A stretch of DNA of 64,000 nucleotides from Dromiciops gliroides (taxonomy: Eukaryota; Chordata; Mammalia; Microbiotheria; Microbiotheriidae): assembly GCF_019393635.1 (NCBI RefSeq), contig NC_057864.1, forward strand, positions 477,108,617-477,172,616, read 5' to 3'. The first letter of the stretch is position 1; each line of letters begins with the position of its first letter. Of this stretch, positions 49,021 through 64,000 are shown piece by piece. The position numbers and the translations under genes were made by a program. The notes below the pieces were generated by a model that saw only the letters and a list, made by a program, of their open reading frames with translations, had not been told where the DNA came from and ran no database searches.

Positions 49021-49436
49021 AAAGAAAGAAAACCAAACCACTAGTATCAAAAATGAAAAGGGTAAATGCACTACTAATGAAGATAAAATTAAAGCAATTA
49101 TTAGGAGCTATTTTGTCCAATTGTATGACAATAAATTTAACAATTTAATTAAAATGGAAGAATGCTTATAAAAAAGTGATCTTCCTAAGAAAAAACATCA
49201 GGATCAGATGGATTTACATGTGAATTGTACCAAACATTTAAAGATAACTAATTCCAATATTAACTAAATTATTTGGAATAATAAGCAAAGAAAGAATCCC
49301 GCCTTTTAATGAAACAAATATGGTGTTAATCCCTAAACCAGGAAGAGTAAAAACAGGGGGAAAAATTATATTATCTCCACTAATGAATGTTAATGCAAAA
49401 ATTGTAAATAAAATACTAGATAGAAGACTAACAGCA

Positions 49437-49586
49437 GGGGGAAGCTAGGTGGCATAGTGGATAAAGCACTGGCCCTGGATTCATGGGGACCTCAGTTCAA
49501 ATCTGGCCTCAGACACTTGGCCACTTACTAGCTGTGTGACCCTGGGCAAGTCACTTAACCCTCATTGCCCTGCAAGAAGAAGAAGA
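49437..49586 (+). mobile_element. MAR1/WSINE-like CORE-SINE in L1
   Basis: Target-site duplication AGAAGACTAACAGCA at 49422-49436 and 49587-49601. Confidence 0.94.
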
Positions 49587-50600
49587 AGAAGACTAACAGC
49601 AACATATCACAAAGATTATACATTGTGACTAAGTGGGATTTTTTATCAGGAATGCAGGGCTGGTTCAATATAAGGAAAACCATTAACATAATTTATTATA
49701 TTAATTACAAAGCAACAAAAATCCTATGATTATGTCAATAGATACAGAAAAAGCTTTTAACAATTCAATTTATTCCTATGAAAAACACTTGAAAGCATGA
49801 GTATAAATGTATTCTTCCTTAAAATGATAAGAAGCACCTACCTAAAACCATCAGTATTATCTGTAATGGGAATAAGCTAGAGGCCTTCCCAATAAGATTG
49901 GGAGCGAAACAAAGATGCCCATTATCAGTAATATTATTCAATATTGTACTAGAAATGCTAGGAATAGCAGTAAGAGAAGAAAAATAAATTGAAGGAATCA
50001 GCAATAAGGAAATAAAAACTATCTCTTTTTGTAGACAATATGATGATATGTGGAAAATACTAGAGATTCAACTAAAAATTAGTTAAAATAATTAATAATT
50101 TTAGCAAAGTAGCAGGTTATCAAATAAATCATTAGCATTTCTACATGTCACCAACAAAACCATGCAAGAAGAGATAGTAAGAGATATTTCATTTAAAATA
50201 ACCATAGACAATATAAAATGTCTGGGACTATCTATACCTATCACAACAAACCCACATGAACATAATTTAATGAACATATGAACATAATTTTAAAAATACT
50301 TTTTATAGAAATAAAATTAGATTTGAATAATTGGAGAAATACTATTTGTTCATAAGTGGGCCAAGCCAATATTGTAAAAATGTCAATTTTACTTAAACTA
50401 ATCTATTTATTCAGTGTCATCCCAATTAAACTACCAAAATTATTTTATTGAGCTAGAAAAAATAATAATAAAATTCATTTGGAAGGGCAAAAGGTCAAGA
50501 ATATTAAAGGAATTAATGAACAAAAAGTAAAGGAAGTCTGACAATACCAGATCTTAAATTGTATTACAAGGCAGTAATTATCAAAACTGTCTGGTGCTGG

Positions 50601-50767
50601 GGGCAGCTAGGTGGTGCAGTGGGTAAAGCACCAGCCCTGGATTCAGGAGGACCTGGGTTCAAATGTGACCTCAGATACTTGACACTTACTAGCTGTGTGA
50701 CCCTAGGCAAGTCACTTAACACTCATTGCCCTGCAAAAAACAAAAACCAACCAACCAAACAAAAAAA
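50601..50767 (+). mobile_element. MAR1/WSINE-like CORE-SINE in L1
   Basis: A target-site duplication of about 21 bp at 50580-50600 and 50768-50788 (starts ATCAAAACT, two mismatches) interrupts the L1 ORF2 between YYKAVIIKTVW and SGSGQEIEW. Confidence 0.92.
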
Positions 50768-51686
50768 ATCAAAACTATCTGGTTCTGGCCAAGAAATAGA
50801 ATGGTGTATCAGTAGAATAGAGTAGGTATACAATAAAGAGTAATAAATGATTATAGTAACCTCATGTTTGATAAATGCAAGGATCTAAATTCTCATTATG
50901 TGGTTTAAAAAAATGCTGGGAAAACTGGAAAGCAGTCTGACAGAAACTAGGTTTACCAAGATAAGATCAAAATGGATACATGACTTAATCTTAAAGGAAG
51001 ATCTCATAAACAAATTAGAAGAGCATGGAACATATTACTTACCAGATTTATGGATAAGAGAAGAATTTCCGAATAAACAAGAGATAGCAATAAGATATAA
51101 AATAGATAATGTTGATTATATTAAATTTATATTTTTTTATACAAATAAAACCAATGTGGCCAAGATTAGAAGGAAAGCAGAAAATTGGGGGAAGGGGGAT
51201 TTATAGCCAGTTCCTTGGATAAAGGCCTCCTATCTCAAAATTATAGAAAATGGAGTAAAATTTACAAGAATATGAGTCAGTAATTCCCCAATTGATAAAT
51301 GGTCAAAGGATATGAATGGGGAGTTTTTAGAAAAAGAACTCAAAGCTATATATAATGAAAAATGCTCTAAATCATTATTGATTAGAGAAATGCAAATTAA
51401 AACTCTGAGATACCATCTCACACCAATCAGATTGGCTGAAATGATAGAAGGGGGAAATGACAAATGTTGGAGGGGATGTGGAAAAAGTTGGGACACTAAT
51501 ACACTGTTGGTAGAATTATGAATTGATCCAATCTAGAATTATGCCCAAAGAGTTCTAAAACTGTAAACCCTTTGACGCAGCAATACCACTGTTAAGTTTG
51601 CTTCTCAAGGTGATTAGGGTAAAAGGACAAGAAGCTATATGTTCTAAAATATGTATAGCATCATATATGTGTGTGTTTATATGTAT

Positions 51687-51712
51687 ATGTATGTATGTAT
51701 GTATGTATGTAT
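51687..51712. repeat. (TATG)n microsatellite
   Basis: TATG repeats in the L1 3' region. Confidence 0.9.
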
Positions 51713-51777
51713 CTACTACACTGATGTGGGGTTGGGAGGGAGGGAGACAACCCAGAACTCAAAATATAATAAATGCC

Positions 51778-51798
51778 GGGGGGGGGGGGGGGGGGGGG
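51778..51798. repeat. Poly-G run of 21
   Basis: Uninterrupted G homopolymer directly after the L1 3' end; able to form G-quadruplexes and prone to sequencing error. Confidence 0.95.
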
Positions 51799-52018
51799 AG
51801 AAAGTGACATTTGGTGCCACCTTGCTTGTTCAATCTTTGCTGTCTTTGGAAGAAAATCCCAGGGTGCTCTGTGTTCACTTGTTAATTCAGCCAGTATTTA
51901 TTAAGCACTGGCTATGTGCCATACTAGAGGTGACATAATTTTGAGGGCATTGTGAGTATTCCCATCAATGTGATTAGATCCACTGAGATATTTAAGTATC
52001 TCCTTTAGGGGAGAGGGG

Positions 52019-52075
<57 letters not shown>

Positions 52076-52143
52076 GGGAGAGGAAGAGAGGAGAGAAGAA
52101 AGGAGAGAGGTGGTGGTGGTGAAGGAGGTTTCTTCACTTGGTT
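51799..52143. other. Spacer with (GA)n microsatellite
   Basis: Old repeat piece at about 51880-51930 ('cagtatttattaagcactgg') and a GA tract of about 24 units at 52025-52072. No gene. Confidence 0.6.
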
Positions 52144-52161
52144 AAAATGGTAACAGTATCA

Positions 52162-52669
52162 AAAAGGGAAAAGGATCCACATGTACAAAAATATTTATAG
52201 CTGCTCTTTTTGTGATGGCAAGGAATTGGAAGTTGAGGGATTGCCCATCAGTTGGGGAATGGCTGAACAAGTTGTGGTATATGAAAGTAACGGAATTCTA
52301 TTGTGCTGTAAGAAATGATGAGCAAGAGGAGTTTAGAGAAACCTGGAAGGATTTGCATGAACTGATGATGAGTGAGATGAGAAGAACCAGAAGAACATTA
52401 TACACAGTATCATCAACATTATGTGTTGATCAACTGTGATAGATTAGATTCTTCTCACCAATACAACGGTACAAGAAAGTTCCAAAGGACTCATGATGGA
52501 AAAGGCTCTCCAAATCCAGGAAAAAAAAAAAAGAACTGTGGAATAAGGATGCTGATTGAACCATACTATTTCTTTTGTTTTTGATGCTGTTGTTTTTCCT
52601 TTTTGAGGTTTTTCATTTTTTGCTCTAATTCTTCTCTTTTAACATGACTAATGCAGAAATATGTTTAAT

Positions 52670-52711
<42 letters not shown>

Positions 52712-52857
52712 CCTATATCAGATTACCTGCTGTCTAGGGGAGGGGGGGGAGGGAGGGGAGGGAGGGAGAAAAATTGGAAATTGGAAATCTTATATAAACA
52801 AATGTTGAAAACTATCTCTACATGTAACTGGAAAATAATAAAATACTTTTATCAGAA
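52162..52857 (+). mobile_element. 5'-truncated L1 3' end with long target-site duplication
   Basis: Carries the ORF2 C-terminus (frame at 52212-52439: MARNWKLRDCPSVGEWLNKL... ending TLCVDQL before TGA), the 3' UTR, a (TA)n run at 52672-52711 and an A-rich end. Target-site duplication AAAATGGTAACAGTATCA exact at 52144-52161 and 52858-52875. The ORF2 end is open, so this is one of the youngest LINE pieces here. Confidence 0.93.
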
Positions 52858-52920
52858 AAAATGGTAACAGTATCACTAATAATAATGATGAACTTTTTCC
52901 ATAGCATTATACATGAAAAT

Positions 52921-53085
52921 ATGGGCAGCTAGGTGGTGCAGTGGATAGGGTGCCAGGCCTGGAATCAATGAGGAAGACCTTAGTTCTAATCTGATCTCAG
53001 ATACATGCACACACACACACACACACACACACAGAGTGTGTGAGTCTGGTCAAGTCATTTAACCTTGATGGCCTCAAACATCCAG
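52921..53085 (+). mobile_element. Diverged MAR1-like SINE with (CA)n
   Basis: Head 'atgggcagctaggtggtgca' and a degraded body interrupted by a CA microsatellite at 53007-53033. Confidence 0.75.
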
Positions 53086-53102
53086 GGCCATCTCCAGTCG
53101 TT

Positions 53103-53107
53103 TTTTT

Positions 53108-53139
<32 letters not shown>

Positions 53140-53266
53140 TAGGGCAATGGGGTTTAAGTGACTTGCCCAGGGTCACACAGCTAGTGAGTGTCTGAGGCTG
53201 GGTTTGAACTCAGGTCCTCCTGAATCCAAGGCTAGTGCCTTATCCACTGCGCCACCTAGCTGCCCC
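53103..53266 (-). mobile_element. MAR1/WSINE-like CORE-SINE
   Basis: T/(TTTTG)n tail and full body. Target-site duplication CCAGTCGTT at 53094-53102 and 53267-53275. Confidence 0.92.
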
Positions 53267-53275
53267 CCAGTCGTT

Positions 53276-53640
53276 CTTATATATATTCTCGCCACTGGAC
53301 CCAGATGGCTCTGGAGGAGAGAGTGAGGCTGGTGACTCTGCACAACCCTCCCTCACTTAAATCCAATTCACCTACAAGGGTGTAAGTCCTTTGGGCTAAC
53401 ACAGGCTTCTTAACTGTTTTTGTATCATAGACTTCTTTGGCAGTCTAGTGAGACCTCTTCTTAAACCAAGTTTTTTAAATGTATAACATAAAACAATAAG
53501 ATTGCAAAGGAAGTAATAATATTGGCATACAGTAATCAAAATCTCACACAGCTGATAAATATCAGAGGTAGGATTTGAACCTAGGTCTTCCTAATTCTAA
53601 ATCCACCTCATAGTCCTCTACCCATCAAGCCTCTCATCTT
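53276..53640. other. Intergenic DNA with MIR-type remnant
   Basis: A decayed reverse MIR tail at about 53530-53630. Nothing else recognised. Confidence 0.35.
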
Positions 53641-53644
53641 GGAT

Positions 53645-54870
53645 AGATACAAGGAACTGATACAAATATATAAGGTCAAGGTCCATTCCCCAATAGAAAA
53701 GTGATCAAAAGATATAAACAATTAGTTTTCAAAACAAAACAAAAAAAGAAATCCAAGTGATCGATAACCATATTTTTTTAAATGCCCCAATTCACAGAAA
53801 TGAAATGAAACATTTCACTAAGAAAGAAATGGGGGGAAACACTAAGTTTCACCTCATGCCCATCATAGGATTCAAGATTTCAGGTTGGCAGAGCTCTTAA
53901 AGGTCATCAAGCCCAACCTGGTCACTTTATAGATGAGGAAGCTGAACCCTATCGAGATGGAGCGACTTGCTTGGGGATGCACAGGCAAGGCAGGATTCAC
54001 CTCCTGGTATTCCTGACTAAATCTTGCAGTCTATCCACTATATGTCACTGCTTCCTTGAGACTGAGGAAGATGGCAAAAGATGAAAATGGTAGATGTTGG
54101 CAACACTGCGGAAAGACAAGTAGGTTCCCAGTACCACTGTGGTTGGTGCTGTGAATTAATCTAAGAGTTCTGGAAAACAATCTGGAGTTATACTAAGTAC
54201 GAAAAAAATCAATAAACTATAAATACCCTCTGACTCAGCCATAATTCTAATAGGCATATGGCCCCAAAAAGGTCAGAGATAGAGTAATGTCCTATTTATA
54301 CAAAAACAATTTTTGGTAGTTGAATAGAACTGGAATGGGAAAGTGTGTCCAATAGTTAGGGAATGGCTGAGCAAATGTGGGCAGATCATAGGATTATAGA
54401 GCTGGAAACAAGTCAGAAGTCAGTGAGTCCAACCCCCTTATTTTATAGAGGACAAAATGGAGGTCAAGGGTTTTGCCCAAGGTCACACAGCAAGTAAGTG
54501 GCAGAGCCCAGATTCAAACCCAGGTCCTTGGAGGGCACCACCCTGACTCCTCTGCATGAAAATCATGCCATAAGTTGTCCCATAAGAAATGAAAGAATAT
54601 TGCCCATGCTGTCAGACATAGTCACTGTGTCAATTGACTTTGCCAAGCTGCTTTCTCCTTTCATTATAAGGGATGACTCAATGGTTGTGGGAGAGGGATA
54701 TTTTGGAAATGAAAGTGCTGTAGGAACAAAATTCATCAATTAATGACAGCTAGAGGAAAAGCAATAGCAAATATGAAGTCACAGAGACTTCTATGAACTG
54801 ATAGAAAGAGAAGTAAGCAGAAGCAGGAGAACGAAAATATAGACAAAAAAAAACATTGAATGACTCCTGA
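53645..54870 (+). mobile_element. Old L1 3' region in pieces
   Basis: 'attccccaatagaaaagtga' (53683), 'gatgttggcaacactgcgga' (54094), 'taccctctgactcagccata' (54223), 'gttagggaatggctgagcaa' (54355) and 'gaactgatagaaagagaagt' (54795) are successive landmarks of L1 ORF2 C-terminus and 3' end. Interrupted by L3/MIR-type tails at about 53870-54050 and 54385-54540. Confidence 0.6.
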
Positions 54871-55065
54871 ACTCTGATTAGTGCAAGGGCCAATGGTGAC
54901 TTAAAGAGGATCTGTAAGTAAGTATGCTTGGCCCCTCCCTACAGAAAAGGAGCATCTTCAGATCTGACTGATGCATTGATTTATTTTGTCTGACTATACT
55001 TGTTTTGTTTATTTGTGGTGGGGTTTTTGTTGTTGTTGTTTGCTTTTTGCTTTGTTTGTTGTTTT

Positions 55066-55168
55066 TTTTTTTCGGGGCAATGAGAGTTAAGTGACTTACT
55101 AGGGTCACACAGCTAGCAAGTGTCAAGTGTCTGAGGCTGGATTTGAACTCAGGTCCTCCTGACTCCAG
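55066..55168 (-). mobile_element. MAR1-like CORE-SINE, head missing
   Basis: T tail, CORE and 'tttgaactcaggtcctcctgactccag', then stops before the head. Confidence 0.8.
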
Positions 55169-56130
55169 TGGGGAAAAGAAGACTTTTCAGACCACCTTGC
55201 CTTTTGGGAGCTATACCGGAGCCCAATTTGCCCTTCCATTTCCCAGAACCCCACTGCTGCTGGCTCCACCTTCTTTCCAACCATGCTTCTCTGCCTGAGC
55301 GGTGGCTCTATTCACTGATGTTCCTCTTGCTTCTTGCTGCCATCTGCTGGAATCATTCAGCTGCAACAGTTTCTTTGTGAGGCTTCATTGCTAATGTTAG
55401 GATGTTATGGAAATCAAGCCACAAGCATGACTACTCCAGGCATTTGAAAGGGTCCTTCAAGTATTGCCAAATATTGTTTTTAAAAAAGTACTCCATCTCA
55501 GCTGGAAATCCCTCAGCCCTCCTTCCTGGCTGGGTTGGGATGAATAATATTTCTCCACTCTTTTATGACCATAGTAGTTAGTCTGGGCCAAGAAAATCAC
55601 AGTGAGGCTTCCATAGACCTCCAGGAAGCCCTTAGCAATGATGTCGATAAGAAGGCCCTGAGCTGGTAACCTTGGTCCTACGTTGCAGCTGCCACAGCAA
55701 ATTTCCTTGTTTCCCTTACAAATGAAGAACTAGGGAATACAAATCATCCACTGACTCCCTTTCATTATAGAGCATGGAAAGGATTTCTGAAAAGTGGAAA
55801 TATGTGGCATATCTCTGTCAGTTATCATTAGGGAATAATCTTCAAATCTCCAGAGATGGGGAAATTGCAGTCCTGAGAATTTTTGTTTCCAGGAATTGGG
55901 GCAAATTCATCCAAGCCCCACATAAAGCCCTTCCATTAATTGTGAGCTGAGTATTGACAGATATGACTATAAAAGAGCACAACTATGTCATGTGGCTTAC
56001 AGTAATCAGATTCTTTACTTCAGTACCTGAGTCAGAGGTACTGGGTTTGAATCCTTGTGCTACTTACTACCTGTGTGACTTTGGGCAAGTCATTTAATCT
56101 GAATTGTTATCAGTTTATTCATCTGTAAAA
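55169..56130. other. Unassigned intergenic DNA
   Basis: About 960 bp without recognised repeats until a short MIR piece at about 56030-56130. A 70-codon frame at 55168-55380 has a hydrophobic C-terminal part but no start context, homology or splice partner I can see. Confidence 0.35.
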
Positions 56131-56143
56131 TGAATGGAGGTGG

Positions 56144-56294
56144 GGAGCATCTAGGTGGTACAGTGGATAAAGCACTGGCCCTGGATTCAGGAGAACCTGA
56201 GTTCAAATCTGGCCTCAGACACTTGACACTTACTAGCTGTGTGACCCTGGGCAAGTCACTTAACCCTCATTGCCCCACCAAAAAAAAAAAAAAA
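56144..56294 (+). mobile_element. MAR1/WSINE-like CORE-SINE
   Basis: Target-site duplication GAATGGAGGTGG exact at 56132-56143 and 56295-56306. Confidence 0.94.
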
Positions 56295-56306
56295 GAATGG
56301 AGGTGG

Positions 56307-56948
<642 letters not shown>

Positions 56949-56999
56949 GGATGATAGATACAGGTTTGATGTCAGGAAAAACTCAGTTGGAGGTGTATT

Positions 57000-57560
57000 A
57001 TCATAGTAGTAATGGTAGTAGTGCCATTTATCTAATGCTTTAAGGTTTTCAATTCACTTTACACGTTAATCAAACATCTATTAAGCACTTACTTTGTGCC
57101 AGGCACTGTGCTGGAGATACAAAAAGAGGCATAAAGCAGCCCCTTCCCTCAAGGTACTTGAAAAATAATGGGGAAAATATGCAAATATATACAAATATAT
57201 ACAAAATATATACAAAATATATACAAAAAATATATACAAAGCAGGCTATATATATGTGTGTGTGTGTGTATATATATGTATATATACATATACATATATG
57301 ACAAATAGGAAATAATTAACAGAGGGAAGACACTAGAATTAAAAGGAGTTAGTTGTTAGTTCATTTGATCCTTGCAACAACCCTGGAAGGTAGCTCCTAT
57401 TATTATTGCCATTTACAGATGGGGAAATCATGGTAGGCAGAGGTTATGTGACTTGTCAAAGGTCATATGTCTGGTAGATGTCTGACGTCCTATTTGAACT
57501 CAAGTCTTCCTAACTCAAAGTCCAGGGATTTCTTCATTATATCACCTAGCTAAAGTAGAG
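57000..57560 (-). mobile_element. Old repeats: MIR/THER1-type SINE split by another repeat
   Basis: A CORE-SINE piece at about 57005-57065 resumes at about 57355-57550 ('atttgatccttgcaacaacc', 'gacttgtcaaaggtcatatg'). In between, 57070-57345 is the dispersed repeat with 'attaagcacttactttgtgc', containing (TATACAAA)n and TA/TG runs. Confidence 0.55.
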
Positions 57561-57721
57561 TGAATTACCTAGGGAGCTAGCTGACAGTTTTTCTCTGGAC
57601 ATCCTCTTAAAATCTAGCTACTTCTAAGTCTCTTTTGGTCAGGGTCCCATCATGCCTCCTAATTGTAGGTATTTGCCAAAGGTTTGTCCTGAGTCTTGTT
57701 CTCTTCTCCCTCTACTTTCTT

Positions 57722-59335
57722 TTTTTTTCCTTGATAGTATTTTATTTTGTTTTCCAATTACATGTAAAAACTGTTTTCAACATTCAATTTTGTAAGATTT
57801 TCAGTTCCAAATTTTTCTCCCTCTCTCCCTTCCCTCCCCCTCTTCAAGATGGCAAGCAATCTGATATGTTTTATGTGTGTGTATATATAGATATGTATAT
57901 ATAGGTTTGTATATATAGGTATGCATATATACATACCTATATATACACCCACAAACATGTTATACATAGTTCCATTTTAGTCATGTTGTAAAAGAAGAAT
58001 CAAACCACAAGAAAGATAAAAATAACAACAACAAATAAAGCGAAACTAGTATACTTTGATCTGCATTAAGACTACATAGCTCTTTCTCTGGATGTGGAGA
58101 GCATTTTCCATTATAAGTGTTTTGGAATAGTCTTGGATCATTGTATTGCTGAGAAGAGCTAAGTCTTTCACAGTTGATCATCATACATTGTTGTTGTTAT
58201 TGTATACAATGTTCTCCTGGTTCTGCTCACTTCGCTCATCATCAGTCCACTAAATCTTTCCAGGTTTTTCTGAAACCTGCTTCTTGCTCATCATTTCTTA
58301 TACCACAATAGTATTCCATCACATTCATATAACACAACCTATTTAGTCATTTCCCAATTTATGGGCATCCCCTCAATTTCCAATTTTTTGCCACCACAAA
58401 AAGAGCTGCTATAAATATTTTTGTACATGTGGGTCCTTTCCCCCTTTCTTTATAATCTCTTTGTGGGGCAGCTAGGTGGCGCAGTGGATAGAGCACTGGC
58501 CCTGGATTCAGGAGGATCTGAGTTCAAATCCAGCCTCAGACACTCAACGCTTACTAGCTGTGTGACCCTGGGCAAGTCACTGAACCCCAATTGCCTCACA
58601 CCAAAAAATAAAAAATAAAAATATAATCTCTTTGGGATATAGACCTAGTAGTAGTATTGCTGGGTCAAAGGGTATGCACAGTTTTAAAGTCCTTTGGGCA
58701 TGGTTCCAAATTGCTCTCCAGAATGATGAAGTTCACAACTACACCAGTAATGTATTAGTGTTCCAATTTTCTCACATCTTCTCCAACATTTATAATTTTC
58801 CTTTTTTTGTTATATTAGCCAATCTGATATGTGTGAGGTAGAACCTCAGAGTTATTTTAATTTGCATTTTTCTGATCAATAGTGACTTAAAGCATTTTTT
58901 CATATGACTGTAGATAGTTTTAATTTCTTCATCAGAAAACTGCCTCTTCATATCCCTTTTCCATTTCTCAATTGGTGAATGATTTATATTCTTATAAATT
59001 TGATTTTGTTCTCTATATATTTTAGAAATGAGGCCCTTATCAGAAGCATTGGCTGTAAAAAAATTATTTCCCAACTTTCTGCTTTCCTTCTAATCTTGGT
59101 TGCATTGGTTTTGTTTGTGCAAACCCTTTTTAATTCAATGTAATCAAATGTATCTGTTTTTGCATTTTATAATGTTCTCTATCTCTTGTTTGGTCATACA
59201 TTCTTCCCTTCTCCATAGATCTGAGAGGTAAACTATTCCTTGCCTCTCATATCACCTTTTATGTCTAAATCATGTACCAATTTTGACCTTATTTTTGTAT
59301 GTGAGGTAAGGCCCTTTATACTTTCTCCCTTGGTA
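57722..59335 (-). mobile_element. L1 3' half, minus strand
   Basis: Reverse L1: 3' UTR from 57722 ('ttattttgttttccaattac'), then the ORF2 C-terminus with a readable frame at 58790-59074 (NASDKGLISKIYREQNQ, SHMKKCFKSLLIRKMQIK), fading out near 59335. 5'-truncated. Interrupted by a SINE at 58464-58621. Stops and frame changes break ORF2 beyond that block. Confidence 0.85.
58464..58621 (+). mobile_element. MAR1/WSINE-like CORE-SINE in L1
   Basis: Target-site duplication TATAATCTCTTTG exact at 58451-58463 and 58622-58634. Confidence 0.95.
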
Positions 59336-59467
59336 ACTTCATCAGGTCCTTTGGGTATAACTGTCATCCCTCCGAAGATAATTCCTTTATCCATATAGAC
59401 AGCCTTTTTCTTCTCTAAGCTACAGTTTCAGATCATCTAGTGGACATTTGCGGGATGTCCTGTAGTT

Positions 59468-60412
59468 ATATTAAAGTCATAAGTCTCAAACTGAACTCAA
59501 TAACTTTTCCCCAAACCCTCTGCTCTTCCAAACAATCTTATTTCTGTCAAAGACACCACCTTCCTCCCAGTGTCTCAAGTTGATAATCTTGGCATTATTC
59601 TGGATTCCTCATTGTCCCACCCCAAGTATCCAATCACGACCTCCATAACATCTGCCCTACTCTACTCTACTGGCACACCTTTTTGAGACCCTCATTGCTT
59701 CTCACCTAGATTATTGTGACAGTTGCCTAACTAGTTTCTCTGATTGAGTCTCTCACCACTGAACTCTGCTACCAAAATAATTTTCCTTAAGGACAGAGCT
59801 GACCTTGTGATTCTCCTTCTCAGTAAACTCCCTATTGCCTCTAGGATAAAAAAAAAATCCTCAATAAATGAATGAATGAAGAGATGAATTCCTCTATTGG
59901 GCTTTTAAAGTGCTACAGGAAGGAGTACCGACCTATCTTGTCAGCATCGTCGGATGTCACGCTCACTTCACACTCTTCATTCCTTCCAGACTGGCCTTCT
60001 CTTTGTTCTGGAACACGACACTATCCCCCAGCTCCATGCCTTTGTCCTGATGCTCCCTCTTTTCTTGCGCCTCAGGAAATCCCTCTCTTCCTTGAAGATG
60101 CATCCCTGGACCCGTTTCTGCTGCTCCTCCTCTACCTCCCCCTCCCCGTCTGCCATTGCTAGAGCCCGCCCTCCCAGACTACCTGGTATTTAACGACTTT
60201 GTATATTATATATGTATTATATACACACACACATATCTACATATATATGTACACACACGTGTATATATTTTTATACTGTATATATTTTCATATGCACTTG
60301 TCTCCCTCATTAGAAAGTCAGCCCCTTAGGGTAGGGATTTCTTTGTTACTACCATCCACGGTCCCTGGCACACAGTAGGCACTTAATAAATGCTTGTTAA
60401 TTGGATAACCGT
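59468..60412 (+). mobile_element. L2 LINE, long 3' portion
   Basis: 'ccccaaaccctctgctcttc', 'tctggattcctcattgtccc', 'ctcacctagattattgtgac', 'tccctattgcctctaggata', 'ccagctccatgcctttgtcc' and the terminus 'cacacagtaggcacttaata' follow L2 order over 945 bp. A TA/CA microsatellite at about 60203-60295 interrupts it. The open frame at 59872-60162 is a relic of this LINE. Confidence 0.8.
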
Positions 60413-60552
60413 TTGTCAGGTATACGGTAGAAGAGATCCTTGTCTTGTTATGAGTGGCCTGGAAAGTTCTGTGTTAATTAATAAATATTCTTAATATTAA
60501 TAACATTCAACTTTGAGATCCTGGGATTCCACGGAACAAAGGGCGCATCTCT

Positions 60553-60568
60553 CCCCCCCCCCCCCCCC
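60553..60568. repeat. Poly-C run
   Basis: Sixteen or so consecutive C at the upstream edge of the CpG island. Confidence 0.95.
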
Positions 60569-60569
60569 A

Positions 60570-64000
<3,431 letters not shown>

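Larger units (their letters stand above)
44665..51777 (+). mobile_element. Long L1, 5'-truncated in ORF1, heavily interrupted
   Basis: Begins inside ORF1 ('ggagagataatgtaacaata', RRDNxxIIGLP). ORF1 end at about 45150-45330, inter-ORF region to about 45880, endonuclease part at about 46070-47100, then linker and reverse transcriptase at 47245-47820 and 49021-50560 (YYKAVIIKTVW at 50559), ORF2 C-terminus at 50890-51560, and a short 3' end 'gaactcaaaatataataaat' at about 51770. Interrupted by eight SINEs and by the ORF1-only L1 at 47838-49020. ORF2 carries many stops and frame changes; e.g. HQDQMDLPVNCTK (about 49195) and DIIKL-type pieces lie in different frames. Not active. Confidence 0.8.

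Noticed and set aside
48656-49021. Coiled-coil-like 121-codon protein
   Set aside because: It is L1 ORF1 in the nested ORF1-only insertion.
52212-52439. Possible small host gene (75 codons)
   Set aside because: It is the L1 ORF2 C-terminus in a 5'-truncated insertion with a clear target-site duplication.
59872-60193. Two open frames of 79-96 codons
   Set aside because: They lie inside an L2 LINE and are relics of it.

Overview
The window looks like marsupial nuclear DNA. The evidence is a very dense family of about 150-bp CORE-SINEs (MAR1/WSINE1-like, roughly 38 copies, many with clear target-site duplications), RTE(BovB)-tailed SINEs, marsupial-type L1 3' ends, and older CR1/L3, L2 and MIR/THER1 repeats, together with single-copy exons of vertebrate genes. 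The species cannot be told from the sequence.

Three host genes are supported, all on the + strand. (1) A three-exon CC chemokine of the eotaxin-2 type (CCL24-like) lies at 6855-11554, with a TATA box and a TTCN4GAA (STAT6-type) site. (2) A second three-exon CC chemokine of the eotaxin-3 type (CCL26-like) lies at 17423-19037. Its promoter has the same layout, but its exon 1 is out of phase with exon 2 as read here, by what looks like a 2-bp AC duplication at the splice donor. (3) The first two coding exons of RHBDD2, a rhomboid-like membrane protein, lie at 61027-63215 and start in a CpG island; the rest of the gene is beyond the right edge. CCL24, CCL26 and RHBDD2 are neighbours in human too, but from memory the human chemokine pair runs opposite to RHBDD2, so the chemokine block appears inverted here.

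Layout: 1-6.6 kb holds old repeats and no gene I can defend; 6.6-13.2 kb is the CCL24-like gene and its 3' flank; 13.2-17.3 kb holds L1 and SINE remnants; 17.3-19.2 kb is the CCL26-like gene; 19.4-60.5 kb is a transposon-dominated desert; 60.5-64 kb is RHBDD2. The desert contains LTRs at 19.4, 22.6, 25.6 and 39.5 kb, a probable old provirus from 23.4 to 33.9 kb with no recognisable coding frames, processed pseudogenes of RPS29 and COX5B, and a nested LINE stack at 40.7-52.9 kb. In that stack a CR1 is split by an L1, then a second L1 is itself entered by an unusual ORF1-only L1 insertion and by many SINEs. An L1 on the minus strand (57.7-59.3 kb) and an L2 (59.5-60.4 kb) follow.

The two chemokines would be secreted ligands, probably for CCR3-type receptors on eosinophils (family knowledge). 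Their shared TTCN4GAA-plus-TATA promoters suggest IL-4/IL-13-STAT6 induction (inference). RHBDD2 is functionally unrelated and simply adjacent.
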